From Didymodactylos carnosus (taxonomy: Eukaryota > Rotifera > Eurotatoria > Philodinida > Philodinidae), in the NCBI GenBank assembly GCA_905250885.1, contig CAJNOQ010003456.1, forward strand, positions 1 through 20,229: DNA of 20,229 nucleotides, written 5' to 3'. Below are positions 9,229 to 18,433 of the stretch, one piece after another; position 1 is the first letter of the stretch; the number at the start of each line of letters is the position of its first letter. Made by a program: the position numbers and the translations under genes. Below the pieces are notes generated by a model. That model made no database searches. It had not been told where the DNA came from and worked only from the letters and a program-made list of their open reading frames with translations.

Positions 9229-9936
9229 TTAACTATCTTCCGCTATTTTTTCTACATAAGCAATATAGGGTAATTGTCGATATTTTTCACAACAATCAAT
9301 ACCATATCCTACCACAAATAAATCATCAATTGTAAATCCAACATAATCCGGTTTTAAATCGGTCAATCGTCTCGATGGTTTATCTAACAGTGTGCAGATT
9401 TTCAAACAATACGGCTCATATTTATTTATAATATATTTGGATAAATATTTTAAAGTTCGTCCTGTATCAATCATATCTTCAATGAGCACCACATAATGAT
9501 CATGTAAATTTAGATCAATATCTTTTCGTAATTGAACATGTTCACTTGAAATCATTTCATTTTTGTATGCAGATGTACATATGGTATCTAATTGAATATC
9601 TGAATTTCGAATGAAACGTATGAGATCCGAAGCAAAAATAAATGCTCCATTTAACACGACGATGAATACAATTGGACGACCACATGCGTCATGTTCAATA
9701 CACTCAGCTAATTCTTGAACTTTTAAACGAATTTCTGTTCCTGAAAAGAGTTGTTCACGTAGACAAAGTTTCATATTTTTAGCAATAATTGTCTTAATAT
9801 GGTGCACTTCGCTTGTTTGTATGCTTTTAGACGAGAGAAAGATCAATAATATATACATGATTGAAAACAAAGAGTTGAAGAAGTATAAGAACAATTCGCT
9901 AATGGAATATGCACATGCACACATTTTCAACAACAT
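9229..9936 (-). CDS. hpt: Hypoxanthine(-guanine) phosphoribosyltransferase, bacterial-like, intronless
   Basis: The enzyme makes IMP or GMP from hypoxanthine or guanine and PRPP in cytosolic purine salvage. In the 235-residue frame I see loop I LNGA at 95-98, the PRPP-binding motif VVLIEDMIDTGRT at 149-161 with its acidic pair and catalytic Asp, the purine-binding KPDYVGF at 195-201, then FVVGYGID at 208-214 and an Arg at 220. The CTLLDKPSRR, VVGYGID and EKYRQLPY segments resemble bacterial Hpt more than animal HPRT1. The flexible-loop Ser-Tyr pair reads Ala-Tyr (123-124). Residues 1-54 are an odd hydrophobic extension. A start at Met55 (position 9774) would give 181 residues, the usual bacterial length, and is equally likely. 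There are no introns, in contrast with COG3 and STX5. The family call is firm; the bacterial origin is an inference. Confidence 0.93.
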   Translation of the reverse strand: MLLKMCACAYSISELFLYFFNSLFSIMYILLIFLSSKSIQTSEVHHIKTIIAKNMKLCLREQLFSGTEIRLKVQELAECIEHDACGRPIVFIVVLNGAFIFASDLIRFIRNSDIQLDTICTSAYKNEMISSEHVQLRKDIDLNLHDHYVVLIEDMIDTGRTLKYLSKYIINKYEPYCLKICTLLDKPSRRLTDLKPDYVGFTIDDLFVVGYGIDCCEKYRQLPYIAYVEKIAEDS

Positions 9937-10621
9937 TCTTTAGATTGAATGATAATCTATTACTATTCTTTTTATCTAAAGTAATCTCATTTTTTTCTCA
10001 ACAGCTGCTTTTATTCCATTAATTGGACATGTTTTGGCAAGACGATAGAGCTCATCTTTCATGTTGATCGGTCTTCATTTACGGCGTTAAGATGCGAAAC
10101 GTGTCACATATCTAATGCAAACATATTCTGGATATTTTTTCATGCTTGAAATATATCCTATTTCTTTTCTGTTCTATCCATAACGGTGGATCTAGATAAA
10201 GTACTGATTTTTTCAACAGAAGTCGCTTTCCCCCTTATTTTTCAATTTTTTCCTAATTATTTCGATTGTGTTCGTTCTAATTTCATTGTTTTTATAGCAG
10301 CCACTAACGGTAGGGGTAGGGTAGGGTAGGTTAAGAGTACGAAACATTTTTATAGGGTAGGGCACAGGTTGAGACGTTTGTCATAGACTGTACCCTATGA
10401 GATAAAGAACGCTTAGTATTGAGAGACATTCGCTCCTTAAGTGGTGCATGACTTCGTTATCCATCTGAGAAGATCTATACCTGTTGTTATTGGACGTGGA
10501 TGTGGAGTTTTTGAATAAAACTGTAGCTAGAAAAACGAACATCGATCGCTGAACGAATGATCCCTATTTTACTACTTTCTTATGTGTACTCTTTGAAAAA
10601 AAGGTACTCTACCGAACCTAG
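9937..10621. other. Intergenic stretch upstream of HPRT
   Basis: The part next to 9936 should contain the HPRT promoter (minus strand), but no clear TATA box or other element is recognised. A short G-rich tract of TAGGG units lies at about 10311-10331, with a further TAGGGTAGGG copy near 10354. It is too short to be called telomeric. No gene is seen. Confidence 0.4.
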
Positions 10622-10832
10622 AAAAGGTTTAAACATTTATCACCATCTATATACCTTTTTAAGGTTTCGTACAAACTGTATACCTCGCCAGCACCCTAAA
10701 TCCGTGACTGGGAAAAGCTTAGTTCGACTGAGGGAACACTTCCCCATGCAAGATTCTCCCAGTGACGGATTTAGACTGCTGTACGAAACCTTAAAAAGGT
10801 ATATAGATGATGACAAAAGTTTAAACCTTTTT
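10622..10832. repeat. Foldback repeat with CAGTGACGGATTTA inner ends
   Basis: The left arm 10622-10713 and right arm 10757-10832 are inverted copies around a 43-bp spacer. Shared blocks include GGTTTAAAC, CATCTATATACCTTTTTAAG and TAAATCCGT[G/C]ACTGGGA. The left arm carries about 17-19 extra bases near 10680-10695. The inner boundaries read CAGTGACGGATTTA outward, which resembles a hAT-type end, but the two ends point away from each other. They therefore look like two element ends facing apart rather than the two ends of one element. The plus-strand open frame 10557-10880 translates this repeat and is not a gene. Confidence 0.75.
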
Positions 10833-11225
10833 TATACACCTCTATACACGACTGGAAGCCGGGAAGGTTTGACTATATGAGTTCTGTAGAGCTACTAAAA
10901 GTATGTAAACGTCCATAGTCGCCCCCTGGAAAAGTTATTCCGAACATGGTTTTTCCTCAGCAATAAGTTGTGAATTTTAGGGTTTTTCAGATTTTTCAAA
11001 CTGAATATTCCGAGGCTACGAAGGAACTTAAAGAGTCCTGTTCCTCATGGTTAGATAGAGCATCGAAATCCAGTTTTTACTTTCAACGTGTAAAATAATT
11101 TTCGTTTGGGGGCCATAACTGTATTTTTTGCAACAGTCACAGAGAACCAAAATAGTATCAAATCCCACAAAATTTGGCGCCAAATAAAAGCACTACTGAC
11201 GCTTGTCTGAATGCTACAAGAGCAA
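10833..11225. other. Repeat-flanking stretch
   Basis: Bases near 10884-10910 (TGTAGAGCTACT and onward) are a diverged copy of part of the arm of the next inverted repeat. An old fragment of the same family therefore lies here. No gene is seen; the minus-strand frame 11051-11254 overlaps repeat sequence. Confidence 0.4.
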
Positions 11226-11760
11226 GCTCGAAAATACTTACCATTTAGCTCCAATATTCCAGCATCCGAGACCTACTTTTGAACTTTGTGAGCTGTCCCC
11301 ACGAAAACTACATGTGAACTTTTTCGAGATATTATGATTTTAGATACTATTGGAGTAGCTCTACAAAAGCCGCCAAGTTTCAAATTCGGTCGAACAAATT
11401 TTTGGGGATCGCTTTTCCAGAAATCTTTGTAAAAATCTGGACTTCCTGGTAGCCTCTAGAAGAGTAGAAAACACTGAACTGTGGAGTATTTTTGAGTTTG
11501 AACACGAATCCGGGATCAAAGCTGGTTCTTTATCAAACATGAGATTAAGATTTTGACGAGGATTTCTGGAAAATCGATCCCCAAAAATTTGTTCGACCGA
11601 ATTTGAAACTTGGCGGCTTTTGTAGAGCTACTCCAATAGTATCTAAAATCATAATATCTCGAAAAAGTTCACATGTAGTTTTCGTGGGAACAGCTCACAA
11701 AGTTCAAAAGTAGGTCTCGGATGCTGGGATATCGGAGCTAATTGGTCAGTAGTTTCGAGC
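11226..11760. repeat. Large inverted repeat, ~212-bp arms
   Basis: The arms at about 11226-11437 and 11545-11760 are inverted copies, nearly identical in the core (about 11253-11425 against 11555-11733), around a ~107-bp spacer. Shared blocks include ATATTATGATTTTAGATACT, GGAGTAGCTCTACAAAAGCC and GGTCGAACAAATTTTTGGGG. Similarity fades outward through a CTTGTCTGA block near 11200 and its complement near 11762-11775, so the element may extend somewhat further. There are no coding frames. It is probably a non-autonomous foldback transposon; a target duplication could not be identified. Confidence 0.8.
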
Positions 11761-13030
11761 ACTCAGACAAGCTTCTGTGGGGCTTTCTGGTCATTTGAAA
11801 ATAAGACTGCTTCTCTTATTTTTGGATGAATTTTTCTCGAATTAAAAAACATAATTTTGGCCAGTGACGGTTAAATTTTTTATGGAAAAGCTTTGTATAA
11901 AAAATGATGAGATATAACTAAATTTTTGCAACCTTTTGTACTCTTTTCGATCATCACTGTTAGAAAAATTCAGATGTAGTGGTGAAATTGGTATTTAAGT
12001 ACTAAGGGGCGCTTGAAAACGGGTAAAATCGTCTATTGCAAGCTATAGGCGTCCATTCTTGAAACCGTTTGAACAGGTAAAATATATGGATTTATAAGTG
12101 ATTTTTTATGCTTCGCACGATGACAAGAATCATTTCTGACCGGCTTTCAAATCATGTAATACTGGGCGGAGCTGCGTGGAACTACCCTTGTTTTATTTTC
12201 ACTTAGAAATGGAAAATTATACATTACATAGCTGTTGAGAAATTCGAAAAAATCTTCATTGTTTTCTTTATGATACGTGCTTACACGATGGAAAGTGGAT
12301 TCTCTAATTAGTTTTGAAAGCTTGAACTTCTATAAAAAAAAATAACATTAAAGTTAAGTCATTTGAATCTTATATAATATACTAGCGATATCTATTGCAG
12401 TTTTGAGAATCCAACAATGTTTACGCCTTTTTCACGTAATAATCATTACATTATTGAATAGTATTTGAAAACTGTCTACAAACTTTTCTCTTATTCATCT
12501 CGAGATGAGTAACGATCGTTCTTTTGTTTCAACGAGAAAGTTTGATAAAAGTACATGGAGACACAAATACCATTTTAATGGAGCTTTTATTGATTTAACA
12601 ACGCGATGACGATGTCACTGTAATCATAGCTTTATATCTTGATCTAAAAACTGGGTCTAAATGAATTCAGGACGCACTCTTGGTGCGTCTGTTTCTCTTG
12701 GCCAATCAACAAATAATCATCCAATAAAACACATCAAAGGCGTGCATAATTTTGACAGTTTCAGATGGTGCCTTTTTTGTTTATTTGCTTTTTCTTTCCT
12801 TTCTAATACCAAATGTCATGCCTGTTCGATCGATCAGTAAAGAAAAAAAACTAGGACAGGATTGAATTTTTCCCTCTTCTAAGTCCACGTCGACTTTTAC
12901 ACATAACTTATTTAAAAGTTTTCGTTATTTCGGTGGTATTTTGAACAGAATTTTAATAACTCTGAAAAAAGTATTTTTGAAGAAAGATCTTTCCATTTAG
13001 ATTAGTTGTCAATGAAAAATTTTTTGTATT
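11761..13030. other. Intergenic stretch leading into COG3
   Basis: No gene is supported from 11800 to 13030. A CAGTGACGG motif near 11862 echoes the ends of the 10622-10832 repeat and may mark another element edge. From about 12660 onward the DNA probably belongs to the COG3 promoter and 5' UTR. It has a hairpin at 12671-12689 and two CCAAT boxes at 12702-12706 and 12721-12725. An in-frame TGA at 13013 precedes the COG3 ATG. Confidence 0.4.
12671..12725 (+). promoter_or_regulatory. Candidate COG3 upstream promoter segment
   Basis: A 7-bp stem with a 5-base loop (GACGCAC TCTTG GTGCGTC) is followed by CCAAT at 12702 and again at 12721, about 310-330 bases before the COG3 start. CCAAT boxes are common in housekeeping promoters. 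Nothing here proves promoter activity, and no TATA box is evident nearby. Confidence 0.25.
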
Positions 13031-16000
13031 ATGATCAATACTGTGAAATACTCCACAGGCAATAAGACGCCAACAAATGACTCCGATTCTGTGCTTATTG
13101 ATAAAACCACTTTATGGGATAATCTGTCGGTGCCTATCCGTAATGTCAATGAGATAGACCTGAACGTTAAAGACGACACCAAAGATGAATGTCTTGCACC
13201 ACTATCAGATAAACAATGGCAGTCAGTGTGTGCAATTAAAGATATGATCGATATAAAATACAGTGCTCAAACAACTGCGATCGTTGGCATTGGAAATGTA
13301 AGCAGTTTTTTTCTACTCGAAAAGTAACGAAGACGCTTTCTATGTTCAGGTAGGACGAACAATAGAATCTGAATCGGATTATGTGCCATGGACAAATTCA
13401 GATCTGCAGCAGGTAAATACAGCGAACTGTTTTATTACCGTTGAATTACTTATTCTCATTCTCTTTTAGTTAGACGAATGGCTGAATAAATGGTCTTTGA
13501 TAGAGCCCAATGATACAACAACAGAAGTTCAGTGAGTAAGAAGAAAACTTGTTTTATAAAGAGTGCAGTGATTATATATTATTTTTAACAGTGATACCTT
13601 TCAACATTTATGCTCATGGGAAGATCAATGTAAAACATTATATAATGATGTGCATGAAGCTGTACAATATCTAGATACATTGCATGATACATACGCAAAA
13701 GTATCCTACAAAACGAATTCTTTATATAAGGCTTGCGAACAATTATTAGCCGATCAAGTATTAAAATTTGTTTTACAAAAATTAATTTGAATACTTTACA
13801 TCGTTTTGTTTAGGCTAAACTTTCGAATATAACCGAATGCATCGAAAATCGTCTGTCCTATTTTGATGATGTTGACCGTTTTGCAAAGGTAGGCAAAAAG
13901 CACGAACGATTGTGTAGAAATTATATTGAGATACATCGTAGAATTTTTCAATGATACCAACGACTCCAGATATCAAACAATTGATTCCAACCTTATCTCG
14001 TATTGACGAATGTATCTCTTACTTTGAAACACATGTAAGATAATTAATTTGTGTGCTATAGTTTGGGGTAGAATTTATTCTCTGTTTCTTTAGAGTACAT
14101 TTAAACAATCGTTAATGTACAAAAATCAAATGAAACAAGTTTTATTAAGAGCCTTACAGATGATTAAACAACATATTATAACTATACTACAAAGTTCATC
14201 GAATAATATCGATTCCAGTAAGGTAGGTAAGTTTCTTTCTCACTCTCAATCTCTTTAAAAAAAAACTACAGTAGATTCGTATTCCAAGTTTTATTGTATA
14301 AACTTTTCTGAAATGTTTATTAGAGATGTGTGTAAATACATAATTGGGCTGATCTTTTTGACGAACCTTTCCAATGAGCATATGTCAAGGTTGAATTTGG
14401 AACGCGAATCTCGTCGCAGTTGAAAGTCGCACTTGATGCGTTAGCTTCCCAGTTGAAGGAGCTATACCACATGAAAGCTACATTTAGTTAGAATTTTATT
14501 ACTATCATTCAAAAAGATAAGCTCTTTTTCATCGTAGAATCACACATTATTATCCGACGATGCATACACATTGTTTTATGGACGATTTCGTATCAATGCA
14601 CCGAAAGTGAAGGCATTGTCTGAAGAGTTAGAGCAACGTTGCTCACGAAATTCAGAGTATGTTGTCTCTGTTTTACTTATTAGATAAGACGTATTCTTTT
14701 TACTTTTCGTTTTAGATATGAAAAAACGTTATCAGATTGTCATGAGTGTTATACGAACCAACGGCGCATGCTTTTAAGCTACAGGTAAGTTCGCTTTGGT
14801 TCTAGTGACAACCATGCAAAATTTGTTTTTTTTTTCAGTGTAACTAGTGCCATTCAGGATTTAACCGTAAAATACGAACGCGATATGTGTACTCTGGTAT
14901 GTGTCGCTTTTTTAAGGAAAATTCCGCCATCTTACTTCTAAAGTGAATGAGAAACATATGTAACTGGATATATAGCATTTTTATCTATTGAATCATAATA
15001 CTATTCATTTTATTAGGTTCGGAGTGGTTGTGCATTTGTTTTGCACTTATGCCAAGATGAATATCAATTATTTTATCAATTTTTTTCCAAATATTCCTCT
15101 CAATTAGAGTAAGCATTTCTGAAATAGTATTTTTGAATCAGCACATTTTGCTCTTCTTTAGTACAATGCTATCTGAATTTTGTAATCAGTTATATGATGC
15201 ATTACGATCTCGTATTATCCATGTTATACATTTGGAAACTTTAGCCGAATTAGTGACCATATTAAAAATTGAAATGGTTGAAGAACATGTAAAGAATAGT
15301 GGTAAACTATAAGAAGTTTATTAAAAAATAATGATCATGATTGTTGTTACATTTTTCTTTATTTAGCTAGAGAATTGGCGACATTCGAAACTGTTTGTAC
15401 GCAAATGTTAGAAGATGTTCAAGAACGTCTTGTGTATCGAACACAAGTGTATATACGTGATGAAATTTTAAGATATAATCCATCGCCGGGCGATGTTGCC
15501 TATCCGGAAAAATTAGAAATGATGCAGGTAAATATTCTCAATGTAAATAGCGTAAATCTACTCAACTATTAGTTTTAGACATTTTTCTTCAAACAAGTGA
15601 AATCGAATATACTGAGTTTTCATTATGAGAGCCAAATAACGATGGTTGTTATATATTTTTTATTTTAGAAAATAGCTCAATCATTGAAAGAGCAACGTAA
15701 AGGAAGACGTCCATCTCAGTCATCAACTGATTCAAGTTCAAATGAAGTTTTTTTTGAAACAATCGTTGGTACAGACATACCCGTTCTTTCATCAGCCTCC
15801 ACTTTATCACCGAGAGATGGCCAAACCTCGTCAGCATCTCCAGCTGATCTACATGGCATGTGGTACCCTACTGTGAGACGCACATTAGTTTGTTTGTCAA
15901 AATTATTTCGTTGTCTTGATGTAAGTGTGGAAAGTTTTACCAAACAAAATGTGCAGTTTCAAAGTTTTATTTTAGCGTAACATCTTTCAAGGTTTGTCTC

Positions 16001-17555
16001 AAGAGACGTTAACCATGTGTGTTCAATCATTAATAAAAGCAAGTGATCTGATAATAAAACGTAAAACATCATCTGACGGACGTTTATTTTTGATCAAACA
16101 TTTGTTAATATTACGTGAGCAGATTGCACCGTTCAGCGTTGATTTTGCTGTAAAAGAAATGGTCCTAGATTTTTCCAAGTTAAAAGAAGCAGCCATGAAA
16201 TTTTTAACCCAGAGATCAAAATTTTTATCATTACACCGTGATAATGCATTTTTAGAATTTTTATTACAAGGCACATTACAAGTAAAAGAAAGTTTCATCG
16301 ATTCAAAACGAGAAGTCGATAAACAATTGAAACAATCGTGTGAAAGTTATATATCGGATATTTCGACACAATTATGTGGTAATATACAACAATATTTGCA
16401 AAAAGCACAAGTCATTTTGAAAATGAATGATGAAAACAATAATACGAATATACAAAAAGTGTCATTGAGGCTACAACCATTCGCAAAACCAGATGTACTA
16501 CATGAAATTATTATTGAAAATTATAATTATTTAAAAAAACATTTGCCAGATATTTTAAAAACGATGAATTTATATTTGGCAAATAGAGATACCGAACAAA
16601 TACTGTTTAAACCCATTAAAGTAAGCCTTCAACTGTTGTAATTAAATATTCTAAGATTCATAATAATAGGTTAATCGAGATTAGAGAAAGGTAAGAATGT
16701 GCGCGTAGTAAAGATCAATTCAAGTTTTCAAGGCTTGAACTTTCCTGTAACAAAAAAGCAGTTAAGAAACAAAATTTATTTACTACAAACGAGTTAAATT
16801 TAAAATATCAAAATTCATAAAGGAAATTTTAGCAGAAATTATATTTGTAGATAGCTTTTTTTGTGAAACTTTCAATAATTCCAGCATAGAGAGAAGTTGA
16901 AGTTTATATTCAAGAGCTAAGGATTTTCGATCACTTTTTATACACACATCGATACCCATGGCAGGCATTCTATAAGCTTTACCATAGCAACCAATGTCAT
17001 CCTGTTTTATTGAGATCAACTCATTTGAACAATTATCTTAGCAACGTAGATTGATTCGGATTACCGTAGCAACCATTGTTTAATTTTCTTTTTTAAAGTT
17101 TTGAGACATTTGCTCAATATTGTAGATGAGATATTGCTATGATCGGTTTTACTGTATCCTAGTTCTAATCATCTACAATAACCTAACTACATTTTGTGGT
17201 TTCACATTTTAGCCCGAGTATGAGGCTGCCCTAGAAAGTTTTTTTTTTTTCAAAACTCGTCATTTTTAGAGTTAAGCGCATACTGAAGAGAAAAGGATAT
17301 GCAACAAATGTGGATTCCAGAGATTATTTAGTACGTGTCTTTTCTAGACAAACATTCAGCAAAACTATCAAGAATTAATTATTCTAATTCGTAATCACTA
17401 TAGTGAAGAAGACCTTCAAATTATCTCATGCCCATCTCAAGAACAGGTAAGCATTGAACAGTTGAGCAACAAAAATTAACTGAACGAAACCTTGTATATT
17501 TTTTTTTTTGTATTTCTAGATAAGTTTACTTATTTCAATGGCAACAACAAAATGA
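13031..17555 (+). CDS. COG3: Conserved oligomeric Golgi complex subunit 3 (COG3/Sec34)
   Basis: COG3 is a lobe A subunit of the COG tether for retrograde vesicles at the Golgi. Seventeen exons join in frame into 841 residues (human: 828): 13031-13297, 13350-13412, 13470-13531, 13592-13757, 13814-13888, 13942-14034, 14094-14222, 14538-14656, 14716-14784, 14839-14896, 15017-15108, 15162-15301, 15367-15527, 15669-15920, 15976-16620, 17348-17446, 17520-17555. All introns are GT..AG, mostly 52-65 nt; three are clearly longer (315, 141 and 727 nt). Diagnostic segments are [11 protein letters not shown] in the Sec34 region, [64 protein letters not shown] and the C-terminal [14 protein letters not shown]. 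An upstream in-frame TGA (13013) and A at -3 support the start. STX5 follows on the same strand. The identity is very secure. Confidence 0.97.
14223..14537 (+). other. COG3 intron 7, enlarged (315 nt)
   Basis: Most introns of this gene are 52-65 nt, so 315 nt suggests an insertion. An imperfect inverted repeat, GATTCGTATTCCAAGTT near 14275-14291 against GAATTTGGAACGCGAATC near 14393-14410, has 14 of 17 matching positions and could mark a small decayed MITE. The minus-strand frame 14196-14381 is spurious. Confidence 0.35.
16621..17347 (+). other. COG3 intron 15, enlarged (727 nt), with X-box-like motifs
   Basis: The donor GTAAGC follows the LFKPIK codons, and the acceptor TTTCTAG precedes [10 protein letters not shown]. 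This matches the uninterrupted stretch of the human protein, so the intron is real. It is over ten times the normal length here. Two sites, TTTACCATAGCAAC (16978-16991) and ATTACCGTAGCAAC (17060-17073), each differ from the RFX X-box form GTTACCATAGCAAC by one or two bases. A weaker TAGCAAC half-site lies at about 17038-17045. A 12-bp inverted repeat TATTGTAGATGA pairs 17119-17130 with 17169-17180. The minus-strand frame 16783-17019 inside it shows no recognisable protein. Confidence 0.5.
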
Positions 17556-17559
17556 CACA

Positions 17560-17565
17560 AATAAA
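17560..17565 (+). terminator. Candidate COG3 polyadenylation signal AATAAA
   Basis: AATAAA begins five bases after the COG3 stop codon, which would imply a very short 3' UTR. A second AATAAA near 17679 is an alternative. Confidence 0.35.
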
Positions 17566-18433
17566 TCTTTGAAGTATTATGCATTTCAAACTGCACGCGA
17601 ATCTCACTAACTAATCAGAAAAGTGATCAAAAATTTTAAAAAAAAACTTTTTAAATCCGTTCAACAAAGAACGTTGATATGAATAAAAGATAAAGTCGTT
17701 GATAAAGTTGATATGATCAAAGTTTTGTTTATTCCCAACGATATTTTTACATATTCATTCTTCTCTTTGAATATTATTATTTTTATAGACAATGATTTAA
17801 TTTTAAAAGTCTAAAAAACTGAAAACGTAATTTGATTTCATTTTTCCTTTCATCTCAGTTTTTTGACTATTTATAGACAATTATTTAACTTCACCGCCGA
17901 CATCTGATATTAAAAAAAAAAAAACATTTGTTAGAATATTTTTTTATTTGTTTTTCTGATAATAAACATATGTGATCCTGTTTTCTTGTCTACCGTATGT
18001 ATTCGTATATCTTTCTTGAACAGAAATTAAATTTTAGAACAATATTAAATATATAGGAATTTTTTTTTGTTTTCTTTTTTCTCAATCGCTATGATTATTT
18101 TCTAAAGCGAACAATAAATACATGAAAAAAAAGTTTTTTTTCAAATTCACTATGAAAATTTTAAAACATTTTATAGACTTCGTTGATCTTTAATTAGTCG
18201 ATGGATGAAAAGGATTCAATCATCTTTAAACTTTCTAATCTAAAATAATTTCCATAAATCATTTTATATTACAAATTTTGTTTTTTCTAGATGTTTTTGA
18301 ATCGAATTTTATTTTTCTATTAAAGATATAAGATGTATAATAAATTATTAGGAGACAGATGTAAGAGTTTTTTATTGTTATCATAAAATCAAAATTGAAT
18401 ATTTGGTCTATATTGTAGTTTCTGCAAATTTTT
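17566..18433. other. COG3-STX5 intergenic stretch
   Basis: This AT-rich spacer of just under 900 bases contains the COG3 3' end and presumably the STX5 promoter. A short imperfect duplication of GTTGATATGA...GATAAAG elements lies at 17670-17715. No gene is seen. The minus-strand frame 18259-18489 overlaps STX5 exon 1 and is a shadow. An in-frame TAG at 18416-18418 lies just before the STX5 ATG; TTGTAG there could also be a splice acceptor for a 5' UTR exon. Confidence 0.4.

Noticed and set aside
10311..10365. TAGGG repeats as telomeric DNA or a former chromosome end
   Set aside because: Only about four units with irregular spacing; bdelloid telomeres are reported with a different G-rich unit, and unique sequence lies on both sides.
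10557..10880. 107-codon plus-strand frame
   Set aside because: It reads straight through both arms of the inverted repeat.
15649..16298. Minus-strand frames opposite COG3 exons 14-15
   Set aside because: They are shadows of strongly supported COG3 coding sequence on the plus strand.
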